From Limnephilus marmoratus (taxonomy: Eukaryota; Arthropoda; Insecta; Trichoptera; Limnephilidae): 64,000 bases of DNA. The position numbers were made by a program, and so were the translations under genes. Shown in pieces: positions 44,430 to 54,869 of the stretch. A model generated the notes under the pieces. The model was given only the letters and a program-made list of their open reading frames with translations. It ran no database searches and had not been told where the DNA came from. Location: positions 33,054,676-33,118,675 of the forward strand of contig OU862915.1 in assembly GCA_917880885.1 (NCBI GenBank), given 5' to 3'. The stretch's first letter is position 1. Every line of letters starts with the position of its first letter.

Positions 44430-46050
44430 CGCCAGTGCCACGGATCCGCCAATTAGCGGACACTGAGCACTTCATCGTCGCACCTCTAAAAAATGCACGA
44501 GCCGTCGAAGGACAGTGGCACCCTAGATGTATCATTCATACCCTAGATTTATCTAAACTAATTGAACAATCACAACAACTAGGAATTAATTTAGATAAAT
44601 TTATAAAAAATAACAATATAACCTTACCGCATGTAGAATTAGAACATTTGAAATATTTAATAGATCATAATAATCAGATAATTGATAATTTAGTTTAGAA
44701 ATAAAAGAGGTCTAATAAACGGACTCGGTACAATAATTAAAAGGATTACAGGAAACTGATAATGATTTAGATAAGTTAGTGCAACGAATTGAAACTAACC
44801 AAAATATAAATGAAAAGAGAATCTCGCCGAGTTCAAGATCATTGGAGGATTATAACGGTAAACTAAAAAATATTTCACATAACCAAATGGTACTTTGGTC
44901 ACAAATGAGCCATGACCATTATGAAGATAAGACAGACTTGTTGATTACACATTTGATTTATCAGACGGAAACTATAACCGAATTAATAACTAGAAATACA
45001 GAAGCTATCACGTTTGCCTCTCGTGGAATGGTATCACCCTAGCATTATAAAACCGAATGTATTTATGGAATCCATTTCACATGTTAATCCTGAACAACTA
45101 CCTTCTAAAGATTTTGACATTATTCAACGCTTTTTGTAAGTTAAATTCATTAGAGTTAAACAAACTGCACTTTATTCTCTCTCTAACTTTAGTAGAACGC
45201 ACCGTTTATTTGTGTAATGAAATAATTCTCATCATTTCCAAAACTAAAAATAAATGTTTCCAACCCCACCTCCTACCGAGACGATTATTTTTTTTTTTTT
45301 TTTTTATGTTTCTTTATTCATTGAAGATTATTTTTTACAAAAGTTGGGGATTTTTCGACCACCATGCTAGGCACATGCCCGTGTTGTGGTGGTCGAATTA
45401 TTGAGAGATGGAAAGCAGATGATGTATAACGCACACGTTACTGTGCAAGTATTGTTATAGTGTACCAGTGCCAAGTTATTACAGATAGCCTCAGCATATG
45501 CAACAAAGAACTCAACTCCATAGACGGCTGCACAACTACCGTACTAGAAAACCACAGCGAACAGAACTGCAGTCTACACCAGATTATATGCCCAGAAGAA
45601 TATACCCATGTCATCGTAGATAATATGACGTACCTGTTTCGCAACGAACCAACAGCCTTACAAGCACAATGCTCTCAACACCAACAGAATATAGTAATTT
45701 CCAAATCTGTACTTGTAACAAATGACGAGTGCAGTATACAAGGAAGAACCTTCACCATGGGAAGAATCGTTAACTAATTACTCATTACTAATCACATATT
45801 CGAAGGAAGAATTACATGTACTAAAACTACCCATCCTACATGTAGACGAAATACAAGAACCACGCAGAGAATTCGAAATCCGCATCACTACGACGGGATT
45901 TGAAGGAACTATACGCATAACACTTACCAGCTGCTTGATAATTACGGCCGTCGGATATATCATTTGGAGAAAATATAAACTCTTCACATTGCGAAGAAGT
46001 TTCAATTTTAGGAAGGGACAGTTAACCACGCAAGACGACCCTCACCTACA
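44430..46050 (+). pseudogene. Errantivirus-2 env remnant
   Basis: Homologous to the env of Errantivirus-1. The N-terminal part retained here (44435-44698) is missing in Errantivirus-1. A stop lies at the position of the cleavage site (TAG after NLV, 44696), and the frame is lost around 44700-44780. The middle (44779-45042), the Cys-rich part (45460-45777) and the membrane anchor (45900-46000, CLIITAVGYIIW) are recognisable. A 108-bp poly(T)-led insertion sits at 45289-45396. Not functional. Confidence 0.82.
45289..45396 (-). mobile_element. Short retroposed insertion (minus orientation) in env
   Basis: ATTATT at 45283-45288 and 45397-45402 flanks a 108-bp insertion that starts with a T-run of about 17 and ends with a hairpin (GACCACCATGC...GTGGTGGTCG). 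Errantivirus-1 lacks it. On the minus strand it ends in poly(A), and its hairpin closely resembles that of the 24276-24917 insertion. Confidence 0.8.
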
Positions 46051-46378
46051 TCGCAGTAATACAACCAGCACTTCATCTCGCCTAAAAATAAATTAATAAA
46101 CACTTCAAGTTTATGGATAACAGCTGCATCCAGCCAAGGACCATTACCGGGATGATATACTCTAATCTTTTCCCCTGAAACGACATACCAACACATACCC
46201 TTCTACAGTTACTCGAAGAAGACCATTAATAGACGAACCAACGAACATACAGATGTACTTAAAACAGCACGCAGCCATCACACCGAACAGTCCCAAAATA
46301 AAAGACTGATGTACGAAACATCACGTATCCACGTGCACCGGGACAACAACCTCATTATCAGGATAACATTTTGACATT
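46020..46378 (+). repeat. Partial 3' LTR of Errantivirus-2
   Basis: Starts AGTTAACCAC after a short purine tract (GGAAGGGAC) and follows the Errantivirus-1 LTR with substitutions and indels. It ends before the TATA box region. Confidence 0.8.
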
Positions 46379-46399
46379 ATCAGGAGAAGTATACGATGT

Positions 46400-46960
46400 T
46401 AAATTAAATCTAAGAATGAAGATTAAAGATGATATAGAATCACATTTTTCGGAGCAAAAGCAAACCAAGAAATGCAGAAATTGAATGAGGTAGATCGTAA
46501 TAAATTCAGAAACGAAGCTCTAGTTGCGTATGAAAGAGCAGAAGATTTTTTGAAAAGGTGGTTCGACTACGAAAACTCTCCATTCAAAGCATTTAAAAAC
46601 GTCAATGTAGAGAAGGTAGCTCCAATATGAAAATTTTCTAGAAGCATCAAAAGCTGAAGATGTTGAAGACGATATTGATAAAGATGCTTTGTACGAAGAC
46701 ATTCGCGTTCTACAAAAAAACCTTGGAAGCAATAAAAAACCAAGCTTCTTCACCCAATACTACGTTTTCGTGGAAGACGTTTCTAAAGGCAGCAGTAAGC
46801 CCTAACTCGAAAAAGATAATTTAAACGATAATGGCAGTACAATGTAGTAATGCATATGTGGAAAAAGTATTTAGCCATATGAACCATTTGTGGACGAACA
46901 GCCACAGCCGTAGTAATTAAGTGTGGACATGGTGAAGGCTGGATTATATACACGATGTAA
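46400..46960 (+). pseudogene. hAT transposase C-terminal remnant (hAT-4)
   Basis: Pieces in changing frames: NKFRNEALVAYERAEDFLKR near 46500, an acidic stretch, and VQCSNAYVEKVFSHMNHLWT near 46830-46890. The last is the hAT dimerisation block (SNA...E+VFS). Several stops. No terminal repeats found. Confidence 0.65.
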
Positions 46961-47179
46961 TTTCAGTCTGACATGTCGCGAAATAGGGCAATTAAATCAA
47001 ATAAGACATTGCTGGAAGCGTGCATTAGCGAGAAAAAAATATTTTTTATAAGTTAGGTTAGCTAGTTGCTCTTGTGCAATGGTACTTTGTATTTTAAGTT
47101 AATAATACAAATAAACGATTATAACTTTTTTTTTGCTCACTGTTCGGCATGTATTTGGAAAAGACCTGACAACCCTGGT

Positions 47180-47725
47180 CTCAACTAACGGATAGGGCGC
47201 AGACGGCTTGTTCAAACAAGGTTATTGAAAATTTTGATCAGCTAAAAGAATTTCTTAAACTTAATATCTTAAAATTTTGGAGAGTCAATTAGCCAAACAC
47301 TCCTGCTTATTGAATTACAGAGCTGCAAGCAAAAACACGGGGAAGATATAGCATCTTTTATGTTTAAAATCGAAACTTGTGTAAAGAAATTAAAAACTTC
47401 CATTAATCATTAGAAGGAAGATATGCAAGTACTAATGATTTAGCTCTACAAACGTTTATAATTGGTATACGCTCAAATTTTTTTCAACATTTAAGGGCAC
47501 GGATGCCTAAAAATCTAAGCGAAGCATTTCAAATAGCACTAGAAGAAGAAAGATTAACGTCACTTCTTAATAGTACCCTTAATAGGCTTAACTTAAAACA
47601 TTGTAATCATTGCAATAAAGATAGACATACAAATATAAATTGTTATAAAAGAAACAATAAAATCAAAAAAAAGTGTACAACTTTATACCACGCAATAAAA
47701 CTTTTGATAAAAGAAAAACCTTAAC
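47180..47725 (+). pseudogene. Gag remnant of another Gypsy/errantivirus-type element
   Basis: Translated pieces read FIIGIRSNFFQHLRARMPKN then LSEAFQIALEEERLTSLL, the usual end of a Gypsy-type capsid. A CCHC knuckle follows, CNHCNKDRHTNINCYK (near 47600-47650). Upstream parts (47220-47460) are out of frame. It probably belongs with the env fragment at 48.2 kb as one collapsed element. Confidence 0.65.
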
Positions 47726-48159
47726 TTTCCTGAATGTTCATTTTGTAAAAAAAAAGGGAAATCTAGTAGACAATAGTTTCTTGAAAGACCCAAGTAAGAA
47801 GATCATTTTTAAAAGAGGAACCCCTCAAACTCTCATGCGATCAATCATTTAAACTCTTGCGGATCCACGTCGTGCATCGCGACGCTGGAATAGAGAACAC
47901 GACCGATGCCAAACCAACTATTTCAACTAAACCACTAACCCGTATGTACACGATGGTTATGATATGTACTATTAAAATGGTAGTGGATTATTATATGGAT
48001 ACCCTTGGAACAGCAAAGATATACAGCGACTACTGGACCTCAGTAACATTCCACTGACGTTCGAAACGGACACCTCATCATATAAAAATAATTGAAGTGT
48101 ATGAAAGAACCAACCCTGCTTGTATAAAAACAGTTACACATGATTGTAAAATCATTGTA

Positions 48160-48480
48160 AAACATCGCTTTCATCCATAAATTCGGAACTAAATGATATA
48201 GAAATCAAATTAGACGCGATAACTCACTTAATTCGGAATTCAAACCCAGAAGAAAACCTTCGAGTAAAACGAGGATGGTTTGACGGAATTGGACATAATT
48301 TAAAACCATTTTTGGAACATTATACTCGGAAAGGGCCACATATTACGATGAAGCAATCTCAAAAGTAATTAACGACAATTACGTCTCTGTTGATAGATCA
48401 AACACAAATAGTAAAAACAACTATTATCAACTTTAACGACACTGTTAACAAATTCAATACGAATGAACTTCTATTGAACA
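48160..48480 (+). pseudogene. Env fragment of a second errantivirus type
   Basis: The translation near 48250-48300 gives NPEENLRVKRGWFDGIGHNL, a furin-like RVKR followed by a glycine-containing segment, as in F-like Env proteins. It continues with a TIINFNDTVNKFN-like segment. It differs strongly from the Errantivirus-1 env, so it is another family. A frameshift lies near 48320. Confidence 0.65.
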
Positions 48481-48529
48481 GAAATCCATAAATTCGGAAC
48501 TAAATGATATAGAAATCAAATTAGACGCG
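48175..48529 (+). repeat. 44-bp direct repeat flanking the env fragment
   Basis: The same 44 bases (CCATAAATTCGG...TTAGACGCG) occur at 48175-48218 and 48486-48529. The second copy is followed by unrelated GC-rich DNA. This may mark a duplication or recombination junction. Confidence 0.85.
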
Positions 48530-49122
48530 TTCGGAACCGAAAAGCAACCAGTTACGAGCGGACAGCGTTTGAGGGAGTAACCCCGTTCGGGCGCCCGCGG
48601 ACCTCGCCGCGCTCCCTAGAAGTTTCTACGCAAGTGCCGTAAAGTTCCACACCTCGCTTACTATGCCGCCTACGAGTTCCGTTGTGCCTAGAAGTTCTAA
48701 CCCGATGCCATCAGTGCTGTGAGCCCCTTGCTCCGAGCGCCCCGCGGACCACGCCGCCGATGACCATGCTGCTGTGAGCCCCTTGCTCCCAAGCGCCCCG
48801 CGGACCACGCCGCCGATGCCCTCCGCCCTGTGAGCCCCTAGCTCCAGGCCGCCGCTGACCATGCTGCTGTGAGGCCCACCCAACGCCGTCCTACCACTTC
48901 GTTCACCATCACGTGAGGTCACCTAAATACCTAGTACCCGTCTGAGCCTAGAGTCATAGTCTTTACAATTGCTTTAGCCATATCCTTCCCGCTAGGTCAG
49001 GCCTTAAACCGAGAATTACTGTAGTTGTTTCTTGATTACCCCTTGTGTTGTTAGAATAAACCTAATTGCCATAATCCGTATTTCATCGTGTGTCATCATT
49101 AAACGTCGGTGCGAGTTGAACC
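48530..49122. repeat. GC-rich region with about 55-bp tandem repeats, possible LTR
   Basis: 48717-48875 holds about three degenerate units starting CTGTGAGCCCC and containing CCGCGGACCACGCCGCCGATG-like text. Further right is an AATAAA-like word (near 49054) and AT-rich sequence. The position after an env fragment suggests an LTR, but no partner LTR is visible. Its GC content is far above the surroundings. Confidence 0.5.
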
Positions 49123-49494
49123 ATGCCCGATCTAACCACTGATAATATAACACTACGCACACACAATTTCTGTTTATTCAATTTGAGAAGCAAATATGGA
49201 TTTTGCTATCTTTGGAACGAGACTAAAGGTGGGCTATCATCTGACAACTATGCAACCACAATAGTCAAGTTTATTTCAGACAAACTTCTGCTGAGTATCC
49301 GCAGTACCTGAAAAGGACATTAAAATTGTATTATACAGCGATGGACGTACAGCGCAAAATAGGAATGTGGTATTGGTAAATGCTTTACTGAATGTGGCAA
49401 CGTTAAACAATATTACAATTGAACAAAAGTATTTGGAGGTTGGCCACACCCAGATGGTGGCTGACTCTATGCATGCCACCATAGAAAGGAAGCT
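49123..49494 (+). pseudogene. Fragment of a DDE-like, transposon-derived insect protein
   Basis: Two pieces: LRSKYGFCYLWNETKGGL (49180-49240), and after a frame change VLYSDGRTAQNRNVVLVNAL then YLEVGHTQMVADSMHATIER (about 49430-49485). The SDG...QNRN and GHTQM-x-x-DS-x-H blocks are typical of a repeated nuclease-like protein family in insect genomes. I cannot name the superfamily. It ends abruptly where the solo LTR begins. Confidence 0.6.
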
Positions 49495-50018
49495 TGTAGC
49501 GCGCGGTATTTGGTCCGACGCACGGATCCGAATACTTTCTCCCTCACACGCATAGCGCCGTCTCGCTCGGTGACTTTCGGCTCACCACCCGGACAAGAAG
49601 ACAACCCATTGGCCGAGCTACCCCCACCCCTCCGTCATCGGCCGGCACTATCCCGCCCCAAAGGGTATACAACACAGTGCAGGCCTATGTGGAGCCAGAG
49701 TATCCAGTCTCCCCTCCCCAGTACCAAGTCGAGAGAGCCCTCTGGGTCCTCCTTGGGAATTCAAGTAACAGCGCCCTCGGGGACATTACTTGTCGGGAAA
49801 ACCTTAACCCAACTAAGAGACCACGGGTCCTCTGTTGAGGTTATTACGCTAAGTGTTTAGCGAGAACGTTAGTGAACATTGTTTAAATTCTAAGTGATTT
49901 TACTTTGTGCTACAACATTCCTGTACTCTGTTTTTTACTAAAAGGTGTGAACCCTGTATATAAGATAAATAAACTGACCAACGCTGAAAGACTATTTTCT
50001 TATAAATACCCTGCCACA
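49495..50018 (+). repeat. Solo LTR related to Gypsy-1
   Basis: Begins TGTAGCGCGCGG, ends CTGCCACA, and shares long stretches with the Gypsy-1 LTR (for example CACGGATCCGAATACTTTCT). At 524 bp it is shorter and clearly diverged. No internal region follows. Flanks AAGCT and AAGTG are not a clear duplication. Confidence 0.9.
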
Positions 50019-50269
50019 AAGTGTGTTTCAAATACAAAAATCTAAAAGGTAATTTTATCTAGTTTTCATAAATGGTATTTGTTTTTAGGACACCTTCAAA
50101 AATAAGAAATATATCTAACATTCAAAATACTTTGGAAAAATCCCAAATTTCGTTCAGACATCATTATAAAACAGAGATAAACTACCCTCTCAGGCTGTGT
50201 AAACAATGTGTATTTCTTTCCATGAACAATTTTTTAATTAGTAAAAATTTTTTAATTGAAAAATTAAAT

Positions 50270-50600
50270 TTTAATTTTAATTTTTTAATTGCCAAAATAC
50301 TTTAAGGATGAAATTGTTTTTAATAGAGACATTCATAATTACGAAACAAGAAATATAAACAGAGTTCGATTGCCACAAATGAAGAAATCAAAATCACAGA
50401 ACTGCCTAATGTACAGAGGACTAAAGATGTATGATGAAATGCCTGAAAGTATGAAGAAAAAATGAATGTTTAAAAAGAAATGTTATGCTTACTGTAAAAA
50501 TATTTAAATTTATCAAATGAAATGTTACATTGTGCTTATTAGTTTATATTCATGTAGTATAAACTAACTCAATAATAAAAAATAATAAAAATGTTTTCAC
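50270..50600 (+). mobile_element. 3' fragment of a LINE related to the one at 27.8-29.4 kb
   Basis: In shifting frames it reads DIHNYETRNINRVRLPQ, then QNCLMYRGLKMYDEMPESM and FKKKCYAYCKN, parallel to the C-terminus of the 27802-29396 LINE. A-rich tail to about 50595. Only the last part of the ORF remains. Confidence 0.65.
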
Positions 50601-50637
50601 ATCCGCGGCCGTTTGTCAATTGAATAAAATTTTCACT

Positions 50638-50654
50638 GGGTTTTTTAGTAAGGC
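50638..50654. repeat. Isolated MITE end
   Basis: GGGTTTTTTAGTAAGGC matches the right end of the MITE at 34924-35636. The partner end was not found. Confidence 0.55.
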
Positions 50655-51293
50655 CGTTAGTGTATATGTAGATTGTAAACTAACTTCGCATTCATACAAA
50701 GTCTTTCGTAGAAATGCCATAAAAGCTGGTCATTACCTATATCCGTCATTTTATAGCTTAAGGCGGTTCACAATCCTAATAATTTTTGTTTGCTAAAAAC
50801 TCACATTTTAATCATTTCCGGCGAATTCGTAACTATAATAACTTTTTGATTTCCATGCCGCACAAGGAATACGAGTTATTTATTTTTTAGATTAATAAAA
50901 ACAGTACCTTACCATTAATATATTTTACGTACAACGATTTTAAAACTTTATAACCTGTTTATCAACTATAAAGTTAGCGGTAAGCACCAGATTTTATTTT
51001 TCTAGACGATGAATTAATAACTTCGGGAGGACAACATGAAGACACACTTTAAATATTTGTAACACGTTCTTCAGAATTAATTAAAATGAACGCGGCAGAA
51101 AGGTCGAATCTCCAGGCCTGCTAGGGTGAATTCGACCATACGTTCGTTCAACACCACGCCGTGCCGCGGCGTATACATATTTGTTTACACGCTTTCTTCA
51201 CTTACGTCATTAAGATTCCCACATTATTTTACTTCTTCTTTTCTTTGGTACGGTCAATTCGACAGTAGGTCCGTCCAATAGACGGGTCGCGAG
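50655..51293. other. Intergenic, nothing recognised
   Basis: AT-rich, no ORF or domain I can support. It ends with GGTCGCGAG (51285-51293), the duplication of the next element. Confidence 0.5.
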
Positions 51294-51585
51294 GAGTGGC
51301 GGCTAGTGACTTATGGTGTGCTAGGGTGCTAATATTAAAAAAAAAATGGCATCGTGGATGTTGTCATATGCGAAAAAAAATTTTTTTTTTTTCAAAAATT
51401 GGTGTTTTGTATGAAGATTTTTCAGGAAATTGGTGCGGCACACCGCCAAACTGAAACTTTCTGAAATTCTTCATACAAAAAACTGATTTTCAAAAAAAAA
51501 AAAATTTTTTTTTCGGCTACAACATCAATAATGCCATTTTTTAATATCAGCACTCTAGCACACCCAAAAGTCACGAGCCGCCACT
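51294..51585. mobile_element. Foldback MITE with 9-bp target duplication
   Basis: Nearly the whole 292 bp is one imperfect palindrome. Ends AGTGGCGGCT / AGCCGCCACT and inner words such as TTGTATGAAGA pair across the centre. GGTCGCGAG flanks it at 51285-51293 and 51586-51594. A 9-bp duplication fits Mutator-like elements, but the assignment is open. Confidence 0.85.
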
Positions 51586-51706
51586 GGTCGCGAGTCGCAA
51601 TTTGTGTACACGGCTTCTTTACTTACGTCGTTAAGATTCTGAATATATTATAGGGTACATATTCGTCTTAAGGAAAGCAAAAGAAGCATGTGGCCCGAGC
51701 GAGAAT

Positions 51707-51781
51707 GTTATGATGCAGTACAAATCCGTATTCCTTTCAATATAATTATTAACATCCTTATCATTTGTACTGCATCCTAAC
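51707..51781. repeat. 19-bp inverted repeat (hairpin)
   Basis: GTTATGATGCAGTACAAAT (51707-51725) and ATTTGTACTGCATCCTAAC (51763-51781) pair at 18 of 19 positions across a 37-nt loop. Function unknown. Confidence 0.75.
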
Positions 51782-52347
51782 AACTCTACCCGTCGAAATC
51801 GTCATTAGGTAGGAACTTGTTTATTAATTATTAGAGTGCCAGCTCTGATTTTATCTACGGCCAGAGGCGAGACCTGGAGCGGTTCCGCGGCAATACTCAC
51901 TTCTTGCGTAGGTAGATTTCGGAGAGTTGGGCCCGGAATCTAGCTACGCGACAGTCAAGGGAGTTTTTGTGAGATTTGAGTTTTGAACGGGAAAAAAATT
52001 CCTTTTTACTTTAGATAATGCAGGGCAGTAAAAGTGATAACGAGTACGTATTGTGTGATCGAGAGTTTGAATGCCCTTGGTGGGATTAGTTGTGATTCCC
52101 GCAACCGTAAGGAAACTTGTATGGCGGTCAGGCGTTTAACCGAGAGCCTGAAAAGATTTAATCCATGATAAATACGTCCGATCACCCTTGGGACAGAGCC
52201 CCGTTTTGATGGATGATCGGTGTACCGTTAGCCCGCGATGTTATTCGCCGTTCTTTGTGGCGGAAATGTAATTTTACGCCGACCTTGACTCTCGTCTGGA
52301 CCGAGGGCGGCCTCCTTACATGCTAAACCTTCTTCTACGGAAAACAC

Positions 52348-52500
52348 CCCCTTTGGCGGCGGGGTTACTAGCTAATTTTGGAAGCGGCGAAAGGCCGCTT
52401 GATGATTTCCCTTTGGCGGCGGGGTGACTTGCTAATTTTGGTCGCGGCGAAAGGCCGCTTAATGCTCCCCCTTTGGCGGCGGAACTGACTCCAGATCTCG
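52348..52500. repeat. 60-bp tandem repeat with internal hairpins
   Basis: Units start with CTTTGGCGGCGG at 52351, 52411 and 52471. The first two contain AAGCGGCGAAAGGCCGCTT or a variant, a 7-bp stem with a 5-base loop. About two and a half units. It sits in a GC-richer 0.8-kb block (51.85-52.6 kb) with no ORF, perhaps the leader of a retroelement. Confidence 0.8.
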
Positions 52501-53439
52501 GCTTCGGTGATGGCTTTCCGGATCCTGCATGAGGAAATGCTGCCTGTGCCTTGCAGCTACTAGACGGACATTTTATTAGTTAGCTAGCGATAGAATTCAT
52601 AATAAAAAGAGGTCGGTTCCATGGGGGTAAGTGAAATGCAATATTTAAAACCTTTGATTGCTACTTGTTTTAAAATTATATGTTTGTTCTCACAACTCTG
52701 CCTTTTAAATTATGAACCTGGCATACCATCCCTTGGAGAGCGACACATATCGTGGTTTACGATCCACCCCTGAGCATATTTGGGATCCACAGATATTCTT
52801 GACGGGATCCATAACCCGTCCAGAATTGGCGCTTCCTTTGGGATAAAATCTGTGAGTACCTGGTCAGCATTACAATACTAAAGTTGTTTACGATAGGTAT
52901 ACTTGGTTTTGCCACTTGGCGAGAAAAACCCACTTAGCAAGAAATTCATTACAATTAGCGAAACTCGTGCAGAAATTCAATTACAGGCGATATAAAAGAA
53001 TTTTCGTTATTTATTTTTGCCGGAGGAGCTGAGAAAAGATATTATTTATTTATTTAGATTCAAACTTTAAAAATGTTGGCAATTTGTGAATGTGAGCGAA
53101 AAAGGTTTATTGCCTAATGCACTGCTGCATAGTTTAATATTAACAAAAATAAAACCAGAAATAGATTTGGCAATGACATGGTTAATTCAATTCAAACAAT
53201 TCGATAGGGGCTCAGGCGACACAACAAATGTTACGAGGATTATGAAATTCCCTAGAAGTTCAAAAAAAAATTGGAACAATGGCTTTATACGAAAAAAATC
53301 CTGATGAAGCCGACATGTTTCCAAACTTATTTTTTAAACTTTTATTTTTATTTATTTTAAAGCTTAAAAGAGCTGCGCGATGCACGGAAGAGCGCATTAG
53401 TTTAATAAACACATAATAAAACATATTTGAGTTTTTATT
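52501..53439. other. Intergenic, no recognised gene
   Basis: A 72-codon ORF at 53086-53304 has no known domain. The 52700-52860 stretch contains short inverted words (ATCGTGG...CCACG; GACGGG...CCCGTC) but no clear element ends. Confidence 0.45.
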
Positions 53440-53742
53440 GTTTTCTTTCCTTAAAAATATCGACAGCCTTTCTTCTGGACAAATGCACTCTCAATTTTGT
53501 ATTTTGATACGTTAAGCTCTCTGAAACTCGTTCCAGTAGATAGTCAAAAGAAGTTAAAAACATTCTAAAATAATTAAAGTCATCACTTCTCAACTCTCCT
53601 TGGAAAGTTGGAAACTTGAAACTTGGAAAGTTCCTACAGAAAATCTTTCAGCTATAATTGGGTGTACCCAAAATTTTCTTTTCACTTTTTTACTTCTTTT
53701 TAATAAGTACCACATGACAACAAGAGCTTCATCGTCGTCCAT
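53440..53742 (-). pseudogene. N-terminal fragment of a Harbinger transposase (Harbinger-5)
   Basis: From the minus-strand ATG at 53742: MDDDEALVVMWYLLKRSKK, then KRKFWVHPIIAERF, a frame change, and pieces resembling FDYLLERVSESLT near 53530. This is the start of a PIF/Harbinger transposase of the W-V-H-P type. It ends without the DDE core. Confidence 0.65.
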
Positions 53743-53877
53743 TGCGCACGACCGTCTACTGAAGAATGAGCAAATAAAATGTTTTGGTCGTTGTTTTCGT
53801 AGAGTAGGATCCTGAACAGGGGCCTAGGGCTTCCGTTTTAAAAACGGGACCCGCCTCCGTTTTTAAAATGGTAGTGT

Positions 53878-54153
53878 GAACGGGCTCTCATAAAACTGTG
53901 CTCTAGAAATACGATAATACATCTGAAAGTGTTCATCATCCAATTTGTAAAATAAAGTTCCAAACTCTCCACTTGTTGGCAGACATTTGATGTGTTGACT
54001 TACATAAAGTCTGGAATTGTGTCTCTTCTTTAGGTAAGAATACGTCAGTATTAACCTTCTTTTCCTATGTTCAATGTCATCGTCGTCAGAACTTTCTTCG
54101 TCGATCATTTTAACTTCCCGTAGTGTGACGTCCGTCGGCTGAACTACTTGCAC
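53878..54153 (-). pseudogene. N-terminal exon of another Harbinger transposase (Harbinger-4)
   Basis: The minus frame from 54153 has IDEESSDDDDIEHRKRRLI, SYLKKRHNSRLYV and GEFGTLFYKLDDEHFQMYYR, the N-terminal part of a Harbinger transposase. It stops soon after RISRAQF, where the nuclease should follow. A MADF remnant starts 232 bp away on the opposite strand, so the two are head to head, unlike Harbinger-1 to -3. Confidence 0.65.
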
Positions 54154-54219
54154 AACACTGACTTAGCTTTCGCTTAGTTGTTGATGTGCACGCGAACAAA
54201 CTTCTAGTTTATCTATAGC

Positions 54220-54270
54220 TGGCTTAGCTTAGCTGACTTAGCTTAGCTGACTTAGCTTAGCTCCACCATA
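54220..54270. repeat. Short tandem repeat (CTTAGCTTAGCTGA)n
   Basis: About three units of 14 bp lie between the divergent Harbinger-4 gene starts, in the probable promoter area. Confidence 0.75.
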
Positions 54271-54384
54271 GCTTAGTTTTCAGTCTGCAACCGGCATGAA
54301 GATTGTGCAATGACTGAAAAAAAAGTTTGAGCGAGTTTAATTTTTATTACGTTTTTATTATGTTTTGTGTTGACGCGAGCAAAA

Positions 54385-54869
54385 ATGGCGGAAAAAGAGA
54401 ATAAACAAGTTAAGGAAAGAGAGTTTATCGTCGAATGTATCCAATTGTACAGAAAATTGCCGTCTCTGTGGAATGTCAAGAGTAAAGAATATGATGAAAG
54501 TACGATACGATTACGATACGATTGTAGCCCCCAGCCAGGAGCACTCCTGTCCCGGTGAAACCGGTACACCGAGGGGCACTGATTTGTTAGGACTGGAACA
54601 CGTGCTCTGAGGATGGGAAGGAGGTTGACTCCTGGAACCGAATTAAACACAACTTTTCAATACCTTGCACTCTCGAAGAATTGAAGCGAAAAAGGAACAC
54701 TTTACTGACACAGTACAGAGATTGTTTAAAAAAAATAAAGGATTCTACAAAAACTGGATCTAGTGCTGGGGATATTTACAAATCTTCATGGTTTGCATTT
54801 GATGCCCTCCATACTTTCATGGGTGATGTACATGAGTACCGTGTGACATTTTCTACTGAGGCTATGTAA
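54385..54869 (+). pseudogene. Harbinger-4 MADF gene, interrupted
   Basis: ATG at 54385 begins MAEKENKQVKEREFIVECIQ, then YRKLPSLWNVKSKEYDE, the first half of a MADF domain. About 140 bp of unrelated, GC-richer sequence intervenes (54500-54640, with CGATACGATT repeated at its start). The domain continues with CTLEELKRKRNTLLTQY, KDSTKTGSSAGDIYKSSWFA and a stop at 54867-54869. The interruption is an insertion of unknown type. Confidence 0.7.

Larger units (their letters stand above)
41951..46378 (+). mobile_element. Decayed second errantivirus copy, 5'-truncated (Errantivirus-2)
   Basis: This copy aligns with Errantivirus-1 from the end of its protease onward, through RT, RNase H, integrase, env and about 359 bp of the 3' LTR. 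It keeps the RT and integrase regions that Errantivirus-1 lacks, but with many stops and frameshifts. The 5' end joins Gypsy-B at 41951-41963. The LTR is cut at about 46378. It is clearly older than Errantivirus-1. Confidence 0.85.

Noticed and set aside
48626..48922. 98-codon minus-strand ORF
   Set aside because: Lies in GC-rich tandem repeats and has no domain; likely a base-composition effect.
49486..50025. Target duplication around the solo LTR
   Set aside because: AAGCT and AAGTG share only three bases, which is not convincing.
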